Part shown: piece by piece, positions 23,601 to 35,416 of the stretch
How the letters are laid out: each line of letters opens with the position of its first letter
Position numbering within the stretch: the first letter of the stretch is position 1
Source: Acanthosoma haemorrhoidale
Taxonomy: Eukaryota > Arthropoda > Insecta > Hemiptera > Acanthosomatidae
Length of the DNA stretch: 64,000 nt
Assembly (NCBI GenBank): GCA_930367205.1
Contig: OV884015.1
Coordinates: 35,393,288-35,457,287 of the forward strand
Reading direction: 5' to 3'
Position numbers and translations under genes: made by a program
The notes under the pieces: model-generated
Databases searched by the model: none
What the model was told of the DNA's origin: nothing
The model's input: only the letters and a program-made list of their open reading frames with translations

Positions 23601-23716
23601 AATGGAATTAAAATGGGTCCTCAACTCAATATTTGCGAGTTTAACAGCCAAAGAACTTTTTTTGTAACCGTAAAACACAAAATCCACCAATGTTCTATTA
23701 CCCATAACAAAGATAA
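20691..23716. other. non-coding stretch with one CpG-richer patch
   Basis: The patch at about 20,870-21,060 is unusually rich in CpG (for example GACGGACGCGGTAACG) for this AT-rich DNA but holds no recognisable exon. A 94-codon ORF at 21116-21400 resembles no known family and has AT-driven composition. The remainder is AT-rich. Confidence 0.4.
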
Positions 23717-23718
23717 TA

Positions 23719-24411
23719 CGAGGTTTGATCATAAAGTAACGAGAATTTGTTTATCTTAAAATTTTTGTATTTATTCATCGATAGCATTTTTGTCCCGTTC
23801 AAAGTAATCCCCTTCAGCTATAATACACTTGCACTTGTGCCAGCGCTTTTACCAATCTTCGAAGCACTTTTCAAACTCACTTCTCGATATAGCTCTTAGC
23901 TCCTTCAGCGATTCTTCTTTTATCTCATCAATGGTGTCAAACCGTCGTCCTTTCAAGGTTTTTTTCAACTTCGGGAACAAAAAGAAGTAGCAGGGAGCCA
24001 TGTCCGGCGAATACAGTGGCTGAGGTAACACAACAGTGTTGTTTTTTACTAAAAAGTTACAAAAAATCATTGATGCAAGTTCCATGAATACTTTATTGAC
24101 CATACGACCTTCTGCCAGGAACTCATGAAGCATTACGCTAGTGAAATCGAAAAAAAAAAAATGAGAAGAAACTTCACTTTTGATCAAACTTATCGATTGA
24201 TTTTTTTTTGCGAATACCACTCATAAATTCTTGCTTTACTTAATTTCGCTGAACTTTATTTCATTTTCTGGAGAACTATTTAAAATAGCTGCAAATTTCA
24301 ACGTATTTTAGAGAGGTGTGTACCAACATGATAAAAAAAAAAAAATTTGCCATCGTAATCATAACGCCCGCGAAATTATAAGATTGTCGTTACTTTTTTT
24401 ATCAAACCTCG
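23719..24411 (-). mobile_element. internally deleted mariner element with intact terminal inverted repeats
   Basis: 693 bp. The left end begins CGAGGTTTGATCATAAAG and the right end, read on the minus strand, begins CGAGGTTTGATAAAAAAAG; both continue GTAACGA and share about 28 bp with one gap. TA dinucleotides flank both ends (23717-23718 and 24412-24413), the target duplication of Tc1/mariner insertion. Intact mariners are about 1.3 kb, so nearly half is missing. This is the clearest complete-ended transposon in the window. Confidence 0.9.
23763..24220 (-). pseudogene. deleted mariner transposase remnant
   Basis: The largest open frame (123 codons, 23849-24220) contains FFFFDFTSVMLHEFL (first catalytic Asp region), then after a deletion YSPDMAPCYFFLFPKLKK (third Asp present in YSPD; the usual CDFFLF is CYFFLF), KGRRFDTIDEIK and FEKCFEDW. 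After the TAA, homology resumes as KRWHKC and ends in AEGDYFE, so that stop is internal. The segment carrying the second catalytic Asp (family motif HHDNAPAH) is missing between FMELAS and NNTVVLPQP. It therefore cannot encode an active DD34D transposase. The N-terminal DNA-binding domain is also absent. Confidence 0.9.
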
Positions 24412-24413
24412 TA

Positions 24414-27330
24414 CATCTAGACCAATAGTGTTGTAAAGTAAAACTATAAATTAACACATAAAACTAAAATGTAAAAATCCATTTATTTATAAGGTGAAAA
24501 ACATGAATAAAAGAGCTGCACCTAAAATACTTTATTCTAGTGGTCCTTAAAAATAAAATAAATGTGTTTATGTATCATATTCCTAGTTGATGTATTTTGA
24601 AAAAACACTTTTTACAGAAATATTTTGCTACAGTTATAATTTTCAAGAGACCTATCAGTGCTTTCTTTTACATGTTATAAAATCAATGTCACCCAGATCA
24701 TGCAGTCAAGAGAAGGTAGCACGGTGAGTTGAATTCGTTGTAATCCTTAGGAATTTATTCTATAGATCAAGTTTAAAGAAGTTACTTGTAAAGGACATAC
24801 TTCTTACATACGTATGACTATTTGTAAGTTAATATAGGCCTGGCAATCACTTTAAAACTAAAATCGTAAGTGACAGACTGCGACCATTTGTGTTTAATAT
24901 CTCGGTTATTAATTTGTATCTGCGTTTAGTGAATAGAATTGCTTCTGTTAAGATTGAGTTCATAGCGGCACGCATCCAGGGGTCGATGTTTTTGCTTAAA
25001 ATGCTCGTTTTCTTTGCGTTCTTCTGATTAATCATAGAATATTATTGTGTTGTTGTGAAGTCCATCATAGAAACATAATAACATTATATCAGTGGTAAGA
25101 AATGGCTGATTACAATTGAACTCCCATCGCTTTTACACACGTCTAATCGTATGCTTAGATGCAGAATAGATCTACGAAAACTGCATAATTGAACAACACA
25201 ATTTTTTAGTACCCAACAACCCCTGAACCACAGATACCGCTATCGTACTGCCTGTCAAACGTGTGTCGGTTAATGTGAGCACATCTACCACTCTACTCCC
25301 TTATCGTGCCAAAGGATGTCATTAGGTACGGATTTTGTTTATATTATTTACGTTATTGTCATAAATAGCAGACAAGACTTTTTTGGTTATGTACTTATGA
25401 ACACGGAGACCGAAAACTTATCTTTATAAAACTTATATTTTAATGAAAATAGATAATAAAATTAAAAACGATACTTATAGGCTGTCCCTTCACAGCAAAC
25501 GGATGCCTCCAGCACGTCACACCTGTATGCCAAAATGGTATCATCTGGTGAGTGAGCATGTAATGTAATTGCTCAGATTTAGAAGGGACTAAACTAGCCA
25601 GGATATTTAGCTGATTAAGGTCTAAGCGACTATAATTACAAACAAAATCTTTATAGCTGTCGTTAATATTTTTTTTTTTACGATAAATAGGCAGTCCTTG
25701 TCCTTGTTTCCATCCTGCTATCTAGATGACATATTGCGAGTCTAAACGAAACTCGTTTCATGAAATCAGTTCTTTTCAATATTCCACTACTTTTAAGTCG
25801 GAGATGTGAAGTGAGGATGTAGAAGGACAAAGTTTTCTAAACAAGTAATAATAAAATAAATAAAAAAACTGAAAATGTACGCTGGCTAGTTGATAGTTTA
25901 TCTCGTATAGTTTTATGTCTTGTAGTCAAGAACATTACCGATGGAGTTACAAGGGGAAACTTCAAATCCATCAATAGTTTTGTTAAATTTTATTTAGTAT
26001 AACGTAATCATTATTGGCAAGAAAACTCATGAAAATTGGTTTGTAAGAGCCTTAAATTAAACAAGGAAACAAAACCTGTTCCTTATTCAATGCAGATAAA
26101 ACAAAGAGGTTTCAATAGACAGCCCTAAATGCTTTAGGTGCTCAGTAGATAGTGAGTCTTCAAATGGCAGAACTCAAAAAAATATATTTAAAAAAAGAAG
26201 AGGTTTCTCAATAAGAGAAAAGTCACGGTTGATATTTTGTAAGATTGCTTTTTTGCTGAAGTTTTCCCATTTATCTTTGTTGTCATGTTTTACGTTTTTC
26301 CTTTGTGTCTAACCGCAATATCGTCGACTACAGTGAAAACGGCTTTCTTAAATCACGTGTTAGTAAGTAAGTGAAATGTTTCCACGGATCTTTTTATGAT
26401 CTAGATTTTCCTCCTATTCTGGATTAGTTCCTTCTTTTCAACGTCTGAAATCAGAACGTGCGTAATTAATTGGTGCTCTCAATGGAGTGGGCCCCTACTT
26501 TCCAACAGGGATTCTCAAAACTCATTAAAAAAAAAAAACTCTAAATAATAGCATTGCGTTAGAAATAGGTAGATGTTTTGAGGTAAATATTTTATGCATT
26601 GACAATCATTCCATATTTATTATAGATATTGACACGGACTTCTCATTTTTAAATCCTGTACCTTCCTGTTGTATGTCCTGGTTTTGTCAACATATTATAA
26701 TATAAGTAATTAATGAATGCGGTAATAATTGAGAAGAAAAGTGAGATCACTGATCCATGAATCAGTTTGACAACACCTTAAAAAGTAAGGAGAAGAGGCG
26801 AGTGTTAAAACACAGGTTACCACCATTTTCTAAGACCAAGATGTTTGCAAGGCCAGCTGGAATGTAGATATTTCTTATCAATAAATTATGTATTAAGGGA
26901 CGCTGGAGCGGTAGGCAGTGACTGCTGGCTACTACTTTGAGGGAAATTAATGGTACACATGTCGTTGGAGCTGCCCGGCAGTCAGCGGTTGCAACGTCAT
27001 CGATTTGGTCTCCCAATGCTTAATTTCCAGCAGTCGCTGCCAACCGCTAGCGCGGGAAGTTCCATCGAGACGTACCTTTACTTGAAGTATTTTACGTACT
27101 TACCTGACAATACTCCACAAAGGCTTAGGAGGAACTGGAATATGTACATATTACGTTAACTTATTAATATCTTAATTTTTTCACGCAATATAAATTGACA
27201 CAATGTTGGTTTCGGGAATGGGAGTGTACAGGATGGAACTCAGAGATGGCAACCAAAGAGAAATTTAATTACAAATTATAGTAATTTGATTAATGCATGT
27301 TAATTCACTAATCCTAACTGCATGGATGAG
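24414..27330. other. non-coding stretch
   Basis: AT-rich, no gene recognised. A GC-richer part at about 26,890-27,070 has short ORFs on both strands (26762-27016 minus, 26950-27159 plus) with no family resemblance. Confidence 0.4.
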
Positions 27331-27406
27331 TGAGTGAGGCGCTAGACTGTGAAGTGATGGCCTCGAAAACTAGTTTGGCCCTGGTAGGAATACACAGTTT
27401 TTCTCT
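27331..27406 (+). repeat. decayed tRNA-derived SINE fragment
   Basis: The stretch AGGCGCTAGACTGTGAAG is like the anticodon-arm half of a tRNA, followed about 30 nt later by CTAGTTTGGCCCTGG, a degenerate box B/T-arm (consensus GTTCGANTCCTGG), and then CACAGTTTTTCTC with a T run like a polymerase III stop. The order is that of tRNA-derived insect SINEs. It is too mutated to be a tRNA gene. Confidence 0.5.
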
Positions 27407-30400
27407 GATCATACGCGATACTGAGGTCGGGTGGAACTCTTGCGACTCAGACAGGCTACCTAAAGTTGAAAAGGAATTATGTAGTCCAAAAGCATGACGT
27501 CAAAGATAGCAAGCATTCAGAACAGTTTTACTTAAATAGAGCTGAACTGGAGCAAAAACGATCGATGATAAGCAAATGTGACTTACACTAGATCAACACA
27601 GACGTAACACGGTCAAATGACAGTTGAGAGAGTGTTACACGTAACATACGAGGTGAGCGTCGAGCTAAGAGGTGGTGTAAGGCCTCTATGTTCATATCAG
27701 AGCAACCAGCTGCCGGCGGACCGAAATTTAACGAAAGCGTGAAGCGGTTACCTAATAGAAGACGTGATCCACCCGCCCAACAGCATAAAGCCGCCCCTTC
27801 CCAACAACAATACTGTCTGTTCTGTAATATCCAATGGGAGCTTCTGAGGAGAACAATGTCGGCAAGAAAGGAGGTACAGATCGTCTTAATATACTCTTCC
27901 AGTTAAAAACAAAAATTTAATGACAATGCTAACTATATTCTTATGATTCGCAGGTGCTCTCATCCTTCGGAAAATCGTATTAATTTCGCAGGATTGCGTC
28001 ATGTTAGGGGGTTTGCATAATTTGAATGTAAGAAGCTGACGGTAGGAAACAGAAAAATAACTACCAAACGATAGTGAAACAGATACATATATACAAAATA
28101 TACCAAACGCTGTCAATGTTATTATCAATGAAAACAAAATAACATTCTCCAAAATAGTTCATACCCTTCAGTTTACATAGGATTTTGACCAGGAAGACGC
28201 TTATTAGTTATATCAAAGCTCCCAGAGAGCGTATGAAAATACTAAAATACATATCTCGTCCAGAAGAGAATTTGAGTTTTTCTACTAAAGGTTCAGTATC
28301 ACGATGGAATCAAAGGAAATTATCACACTGGAAAAGATACACAACCAACAGTGATTGATGCACAATATTTCCCAAACTTCGTACTTATCTCAGAAATCAA
28401 AAGAATGATAGAACTTATGACGATGAGGGAAAATGGAATGGATAATGGGTAGCCCTGAGCCTTAATCAATTTAGAAAGTTCAAGGAATGCAACACCCCAT
28501 GGGCAGGTCCTTCATACTGTCAAGAAGAGGTAGCAGCGTGTTAACGACAGAGGATTCAAGTAGACGAATTTAAATAGCCTACATAGGGCTTCATGTGAAT
28601 CGTCGCACCCCACTAGCTGTCGAACATTTGTTCACATCCCAAATGTACTTGCAGTAACGGAGGAATAACGCAACGGAATAAATTCGTTTATAGAAGCAAG
28701 CCAAGCAATGGAGATACAAAAGTAGTCGCCAATAACAACTGCAGTGGACAAGATGTTAAATATAAAAAAATATCGATGGTGACAACTCAGATCCGCACGT
28801 CTTTCAAAGCTTAGCTCCTCCTCCCACCTCGGCTAGGATGATAAAAGGCTCTTCGTTAACAGGCGCTAGTTTATTTTCGCTTGCAACAGGCGAATTTACG
28901 CTTATGTGAGCTACTCATCCCTACAGTACATCTAAATAAAATGGTGATGCCAGCTATCATCTGAACGTCATCAATATTTATAGCAGTCCTTCCTTTACCA
29001 ATGACCATACACCCACCATACATATTCAAACTCCATCAATTCCTTGGTCCACTCATCTTTCTCTGATATATCTGGTCTTTTCCAGGCCTCTTTTAGAGTA
29101 GATACCACCAGATATTTGCTAATCAGCTCACGGCCAAATTTAACTCTTGCAAAACACTAAATGATATAAATAATATTGTTGAGTTACAATTGTATTACTT
29201 AATTGTTCTCTGGAGATGAGGTGGTAAAGACTACATTAGTGATTTCTTCATCACTTAGCTATCTTCACTTTGGATTAATATTTCCGCTGTCATTTAGTAT
29301 TGAATTATCATATATTCAAGAAATAACAAGATTGTTATAAGATTCTTTGATGGAGGAAAATAATGTCCATTCAGTTTTTTATCATATAGGAATAAATGGT
29401 CTACATAAACCGTCGAGAAATTTCACTTAATGGTATGCATCATAGTTACACTTAAGTGTATTTAACTACCAAGAAATGAGGAACGGGGAATCATGATTGC
29501 ATAAGCTACTGCGGACCACTGATTATACACCAATCTAAGTATAATTCTCTTATCACACAACAGTAATTGCATTTTAGAAAATACTGCAAAGCTCAGCGTT
29601 TTTGTTCCGATTGAATATGCACGGTTCCATATAAATTCAATCGGAGATAACAGCTCTATACAGTAAAGTGGTGCAGTTACGTTGTACTTATACACAGATG
29701 ATAGATACATCTAAAATATAAAGCAGAAAGGTAAGCATGTGTGAAGCCATTCCTGCGACAAGTTATGAAACCAAATAACTGGACTTCAAAATTTCATCCC
29801 TAACTCCACCCTCCCCTAAATCAATTCTTATGTGCCCAGAGTTTAGGCTGGCAACATTTGGAAACAATAACGGTTACTGACAATCTATATCTAATATAGA
29901 ACATTATAACAAAAAGTAAATTAAAAAAATTAAGGACTTTCAGCGAAATGTTAAACGATTTCTCCATAATCCATTAAGTACATGTTATGAAATATGATTG
30001 GGTAACAAAACTTAATGGTACATTTTTACTAGTGATATTTTTAACATGTATCCCATGTTTTCTTAGAAAAAGAGTTTTAAAGTTGAAAAATGAAATGTGC
30101 ATACCTACAACAATTCTTGGAAATTTAACTTTATAAATGATATACATATCTTCTTCATGAGAGCTTTTCAGTATATTATATGGTTTGAATGCAATCCTGC
30201 TATAATGTAATAAAAATATGGACTAACATTGTGTTTTGTTAGTATTTTGGGTTTTACAAACAATAATTTACTTTTGAACAGTTTTTCAGACGACATAAGT
30301 GGTTTAACAAATAATGTGTAGTATTTTTTCTGCACATCCTTCGATTCGTTTCTATACATTTTCAAGATACCTTATTGAAATACGTTATTAAAAGTGCAGC

Positions 30401-31010
30401 TAAGTAATATGTAACAATACATAGCAAATGGCGCCCTCTAATGAATCAACTAATTATTGCCAAGCCTAAAGGCAGAGGTACTACTTTTAGACAAGCACGG
30501 AGCAATCGTATTTTATGTATCCGTCAGTATGTGAATTAATAACGAATCTTCATATGAAATTACATTTCTGCTGGACACAAAAAGGATTTATTATCACCCG
30601 ATTAGATAGGCAGGAACATAAGCGAGTTTCTGTTCTTAGAAATAAACCAGCAAAGCCCTAAATAAGTAAAAGTGGACAAAACGGTTGCCATTTAATGCAG
30701 GAACTGGAATTGAGACAGGAGGAATTCGGTTGATGGTATGATAAGAAACTTCTGGCCAACAGAGCGTAAGACACTTCACGCAGGAAAGAACTCCAACAAA
30801 GCAGCTGTCAAAATATAGAACGAAAGCTCCCACCTCCCCCTGATGGTGGCAGGCGATAGGAAAAAGGCAGGCTGCTCAAGGTTAGAGGAACACCCGCAAG
30901 TGGAACAACCTATATTCGGCAACATACTTTACAACAATACAAACGAGTAACGATATATAATAAACTTTCATTATTGTCGAACAGAAGTTAGGAAATAAAT
31001 TATTAAAAGG
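27407..31010. other. non-coding stretch with CpG-richer patches
   Basis: Patches at about 27,650-27,870 and 28,790-28,910 are GC- and CpG-richer than their surroundings. A 72-codon ORF (27688-27906) lies in the first but matches nothing. Other short ORFs (27886-28152, 29462-29710, 30636-30833) are judged chance. No exon recognised. Confidence 0.4.
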
Positions 31011-31095
31011 AAAAAAAAAATTACGAAACCGGGGATTGAACCTCACCTAATGTCCGGTCGGGTGCTCTATACCTTCAAGCCCATTTAACAACAAA
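31011..31095 (-). repeat. tRNA-like sequence with perfect box B (tRNA pseudogene or SINE)
   Basis: On the minus strand GTATAGAGCACCCGACC resembles a D-arm to anticodon-arm segment, and GGTTCAATCCC (31032-31042) is an exact box B/T-loop match. The sequence then runs into CCGGTTTCGTAA and a run of ten T (31011-31020), a good polymerase III terminator. The acceptor stem does not pair convincingly and box A is degenerate, so a functional tRNA is not claimed. Confidence 0.55.
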
Positions 31096-31220
31096 TACCT
31101 CAACAAGCTTTGCTCTCGCAAACTTGCAAGACTTCGCACCTACATGTTGGTCCGTAGGTTTTTAATTTTCGTAGAACCTGTTTGTCTACTCAACGATAAC
31201 GGCAAATTACAAATTTAAAT

Positions 31221-31520
31221 CGCCGGAGACACATCAAGTTATTTGACTCGTTGCAGTACCTAACAAACCCAGTGTTTAACACCCCACCACCCTTCCCGCA
31301 TCGATGGCAACAGACAGTTGGGGAAAATTAGGTTAAGATTTTGTTTGTTGGTGTAAGTTAGTTTTAAGTTTTATGATTCATAAGGTGAACCCCATTACTT
31401 TTTAAACATGCATAGACAATGAATGTATAATGTATATTATATTATACTTTTGGGACAATCGCAAGTGTGGAATTGTTAGAAATTGCATAAAATTTGGCTA
31501 AAGTACAGGAAATATTGGCC
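31221..31520 (+). mobile_element. 5'-truncated Jockey-type LINE, 3' end only
   Basis: It translates as RRHIKLFDSL, NPVFNT and FPHRWQQTVGEN before a stop, the same C-terminus as the larger element at 61.2 kb, and shares its 3' UTR, including GTTAGTTTTAAG and GTATAATGTATAT. The copy begins abruptly at 31221, typical of incomplete reverse transcription. Codons for the three residues NTM..S of the larger copy are deleted here. Homology fades after about 31510. Confidence 0.85.
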
Positions 31521-32579
31521 TATTGTAAATATGTAGATGCATTCATACAGACTCTGTATTGAATTCGATAATTTTAAATAACAAGAGGATATGCATGGGG
31601 GGGGGGAATTAGTCACTTCGGATTACGTATTGGATAAAGTAGTTAAACTATATAATAGAAAAAAACGGTGAAAATACATACATCTTTCATCTATTAATTT
31701 AAGCCAATTTCTCAACAAGTACGACCACTCAATTTAAACCGAGAGTTTAGATGGAACCGTAAATTTAGATATGAGTGGATAATTTGTTAGGATATCATCA
31801 GCTTTGGTTTATAAAAAAAAATTAGATTTATATGAAATTTACGCAGGTCCCAGGTTCTGTCTCTAGTTTTTTTTTATGTAATTAATAATTATTAAGAAAG
31901 AAGGTTCACATACCACAACTAATGATTATCAACGTTAGTTTGACTGCGTGAATACAATTGTTTTCTGTCTAAGAGTAGAGTTTAATATATTACGCTGGAC
32001 AATATTGTATACATGGCCGTAAATGGAAATTGTGGGACTGAAATATTAATAGGGTGAATATTTGAGGGTTTTTGTAGGGATGAGAACCTCATATTTTCAG
32101 AGTGGATTCACGCTAAATTTGAATACAGGCAAATCAGATGGAATAAACATGGCATGCTTTTATGTTCAAACAAATAAATATAACTTATTGAAAACTAGTG
32201 CTGAAATCACTGCTAAATTGGGTCGGACAGAAACCAACAATTTATGTGGTTCCAATCAAAACAGGAATGTACAAGTTTTTCCTCCTCAATTTTGACACGT
32301 AATTGAAAAGTTTCCAGTTCGAACGTGATGAAAACAATTTGGGAACGATGTAAATGAAGGTTATGAAACTTGTGGAGGGCAACTTTACCTCCGCAATGAT
32401 GACTATGAACGCCAAATAAAAATAGAAAATAACCTTTAAAGAGGAAAAAGTATTTTCTTTACACTTGTGGTATCTAACTGTTATGACCTACTTTTTTTTT
32501 TCATTTCTAGGTAGCATAGCAGGCAGTTACTAGATTCTATCTATTTTTACATATTGTATATTTTGTTTTATATATGAAT
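31521..32579. other. non-coding stretch between two LINE relics
   Basis: AT-rich, with a G run near 31598-31607. A plus-strand ORF at 32062-32295 resembles nothing known. No other feature seen. Confidence 0.4.
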
Positions 32580-33680
32580 CATCCCTGATCAACCTCCAGC
32601 CCAGCGCTTTCTTGTCTTCCGGTGTAGCTCAGGGTTCATATATTTCCCCATTACTTTTCTGTGCCTGCATCAAATACCTACATACATTTATCCATCCCAG
32701 CTCATTCCACCTAAATGCTGACGACACCCAATTTAACCTATCCCAATTTAACCTTTACTTCAGTCAAAAATCTAGGTTTGGCAATGTCCAAACCAAGTTT
32801 AGTCAATGTATTAAACTCTACTCTGTAAAGATCACATTTCCACCATTACTCTGCTAAATCAATCCCGACATCTCACATTACATAAACGCCAACTCCTAGT
32901 TTCCTCTCTTGTATTACCTCATTTTGGCTACGGTTGCGTGGTGTATGATGGTCTCTCTGGGAATCTCGAATAAAGCGATTAAAGTGGGGGATGAATTGTT
33001 TTCAAAGATGTTTTCTCGGGATCCCGTCAGATTTCACGGCACTACTCCGAGTTGGGATGTCTGCACCCTTCCACCGGTCACCAATACTTCCTTGGATATC
33101 TCCTCTTCAAATACTATCAATACTAGAAAAGCCTCCTTACCTGCACAATTTCAAATTAGCGATGAAATCCCACAATACTAGATCCTACCCTTCCGACCTG
33201 TATTTCCCTTCTCACAAATCTGCTTTTTTTGTCCATTTTTTTCTTACCCGTGCCACAAACCTTTGGAACTCCATTTCCATCGATATTCGTCGTTTATAAA
33301 CTCTACTAATCTTTAAATCGAGACAGTTTCTTATACCCTTCCAATCTAAGAATTAATCGTAATTATTTGGTTTATTTATGTTTCACTCATTCCAGCAGCC
33401 ACCCCCCTCCCTTGTGATAATTTCTATGTTTTGTTTATTTATTTTTCTTATTTCCATTAATTTTTGTTTTTGTTTCAATTTGTTGCTGTCGGTTCTTTGT
33501 AGTAATCTCATATGTACATAGCCATAGCACATCGTATTATACCTTTGTACATAGTACAATTCATAAGTTTATCAAGTCGGCTTAATTTAGGTATTTTTTT
33601 CTTGTCAGCTGGACATTTCTATTATGTTCCTTGTTGTTATTCTTAGGGGAAAATGTCCCAGAATAAAGTTGTTTTTTTAT
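32580..33680 (+). mobile_element. CR1-like non-LTR retrotransposon relic (reverse transcriptase C-terminal part and 3' end)
   Basis: Plus strand, several frames. SSGVAQGSYISPLLFC (32612 on) is the reverse transcriptase GVPQGSxLSPLLF motif with P changed to A. NADDTQFNLS is the catalytic YADDTQLYLS motif with its first residue altered. After a deletion, LVLPHFGYGCVVYDGLSGNL, then FLGIPSD, and finally NTRSYPSDLYFPSHKSAFF and TRATNLWNSI, the usual C-terminus of CR1/Jockey-superfamily ORF2 proteins, ending at the TAA near 33297. A T-rich 3' UTR follows with AATAAAG at about 33662. The frame shifts at least twice; it is dead. Confidence 0.85.
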
Positions 33681-35364
33681 TTCATTTTATTTTAATAATT
33701 AACATCAATCCTAGCTATGTGATATTATGTTTAAGGGACCCACAACGCATCCTTACCAAGAAGCTACCACGGTTATATTTAAATAGCATACGTTAAAAAT
33801 AAAATGACTCTCCCCATCGGTATTCAAACCTAGTCCTTTTAAAAAAGTTCATACAAGAGAGAATAATACATAGAGATGTTTTAAGCGATAAATTAAACAT
33901 TACATTACATACAATAACTATTAATCAAGATCATTTCAATATTAAGTAACGAAATAATAATAAACCTTTACAAGAATAAGCAAGTAAATAAATATTTAAA
34001 ATAGCTCTTCTATTTTTAACTGAATATATTAATTAAATTATCTCAAGATGACCTAGTTTCAATATAGAAATAATTGAATTGCCGAGTTTTTCTTCTGTAC
34101 TATTCACGAAAACTAAAATCTGAATTCCATTGGTTGTATATCAAATTAAAACTTCAAAAATGATAGATATCGCAAACTTCATGGATAGTTAAAAAGGTGA
34201 ATACAACGACTGGATTGGTGGTAGTTACAGTCATTTTATGCATAGCTATTTAAAAATACAAACGGTGAGCTGCTACTGTCAAACAGTTACAAAGCATTCG
34301 TTTTTCCTTGGCCTGTTCTTTGCTACTATTCAACAACAGCTCAAAATAAGATGTTTAGGTTTTCATTGAAACAATACTACGATCAAAAAAATTAACTTGA
34401 AAAAATTCGGTCCCGTTTCGCTAACTTTTAAGCATTAACAAGTTACAGCTGAGAATTCGCTTAAGATTCTAATGTTAAGGCCACATTTAAGGTTTAAAAG
34501 CAAGAAGAATTTAAAAAAATTATCAATAAATATATTTTCGAATGATAAAATACCAATACCGTACATTGTTTCATTAGTGTTTTCAAAGTCAGAGATTGTT
34601 TAAAAAATAAAAAGAAGTATTTTTAGTCAAAAGTAACACTATTTAATTGGCCCAATCTCGAACAACTTTCCGTATGGATCATTCTTCTTCACCTTTAATT
34701 TTGCATGGGTATAGTACATATATATGTGTGTATATATTTCTAAAATAAAATTGGATTTATGATTAAATTAAACGGATTTTGGTTTCTATTGAAAAAAAAT
34801 TGATCTAATTGTGAAAATAGCGAGGTAACGATTATACGATTTAAAACTAAACATTATATAGGTTGACCCTTCTATACAGACAAAATATAGATGCGCCTAG
34901 CAACTAGATGTGACGAGCGTGGGCCGGGTCTACCACATCCCGACTTCCCCTGACCCGGTTTTCCCCAGGCTGGAGGTCGATACGCTCCTGAAATCGATTT
35001 ATACGACCATTCGACTACGGCCTTCCCCGGGTTATTTAAATAAAAAAAGGCGAACCGCTCTTAGAGAATTGAGACGAGTGGAGGTCCGAGAGGAAAAAAG
35101 AGACCAGAAACCACGCCGCCTGGTTGGTCGTTCCTACATCTGTGAATGCTGGGCTGAGGCACACGAGGATACTCGACACCCTTCCTCTATTATCCAGTTT
35201 CCACTTCACACAGACAGATTCACTGATCTAATAAATGCAACTGCCTTAGCCACTAGTCGTTTTATAACCTTTTACATTCATAGTAGTAGTGAAAACTACT
35301 AATAAACTTAATGGTATTAAAATTAATTTCAGAAACTTAATATATACATATATAACACCCTAAG
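33681..35364. other. non-coding stretch with SINE-like box B and one unexplained ORF
   Basis: On the minus strand GGTTTGAATACC (33819-33830), followed by CGATGGGGAGAGTC, resembles a box B and SINE tail. Most of the rest is AT-rich. The exception is the GC-richer 34,905-35,230 segment described as a separate ORF. Confidence 0.4.
34910..35302 (+). CDS. unrecognised 130-codon ORF in a GC-rich island
   Basis: One of the longest ORFs in the 50 kb upstream of the first visible kuz exon, and clearly richer in G+C than its surroundings. It encodes a strongly basic middle (KKRRTALRELRRVEVREEKR, then DQKPRRLVGRS) and one CEC motif. I do not recognise a family. No signal peptide or membrane segment is seen, and the final 30 residues look like random AT-rich read-through. 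It may be part of an unrecognised retroelement, a 5' exon, or chance. The lack of stops in a GC-rich patch is only weak evidence for coding. Confidence 0.2.
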   Translation: MTSVGRVYHIPTSPDPVFPRLEVDTLLKSIYTTIRLRPSPGYLNKKRRTALRELRRVEVREEKRDQKPRRLVGRSYICECWAEAHEDTRHPSSIIQFPLHTDRFTDLINATALATSRFITFYIHSSSENY

Positions 35365-35416
35365 ATATAATACACTTGTGTCAGCGCAGTCTTCAAAGCA
35401 CTTTTCAAACTCACTT
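35365..35416 (-). pseudogene. short mariner transposase scrap
   Basis: The minus strand reads KVSLKSALKTA or, in the other frame, SEFEKCFED, the C-terminal mariner motif. At nucleotide level TCTTCAAAGCACTTTTCAAA (35389 on) is nearly identical to the segment at 23856-23880 of the deleted mariner, and flanking TATAATACACTTG is also shared. It is a separate, very small copy of the same family with 6-bp and 5- to 8-bp internal differences. Confidence 0.8.

Noticed and set aside
31011..31095. Functional tRNA gene.
   Set aside because: Box B is perfect but box A and the acceptor stem are degenerate; it is better called a tRNA-like relic.
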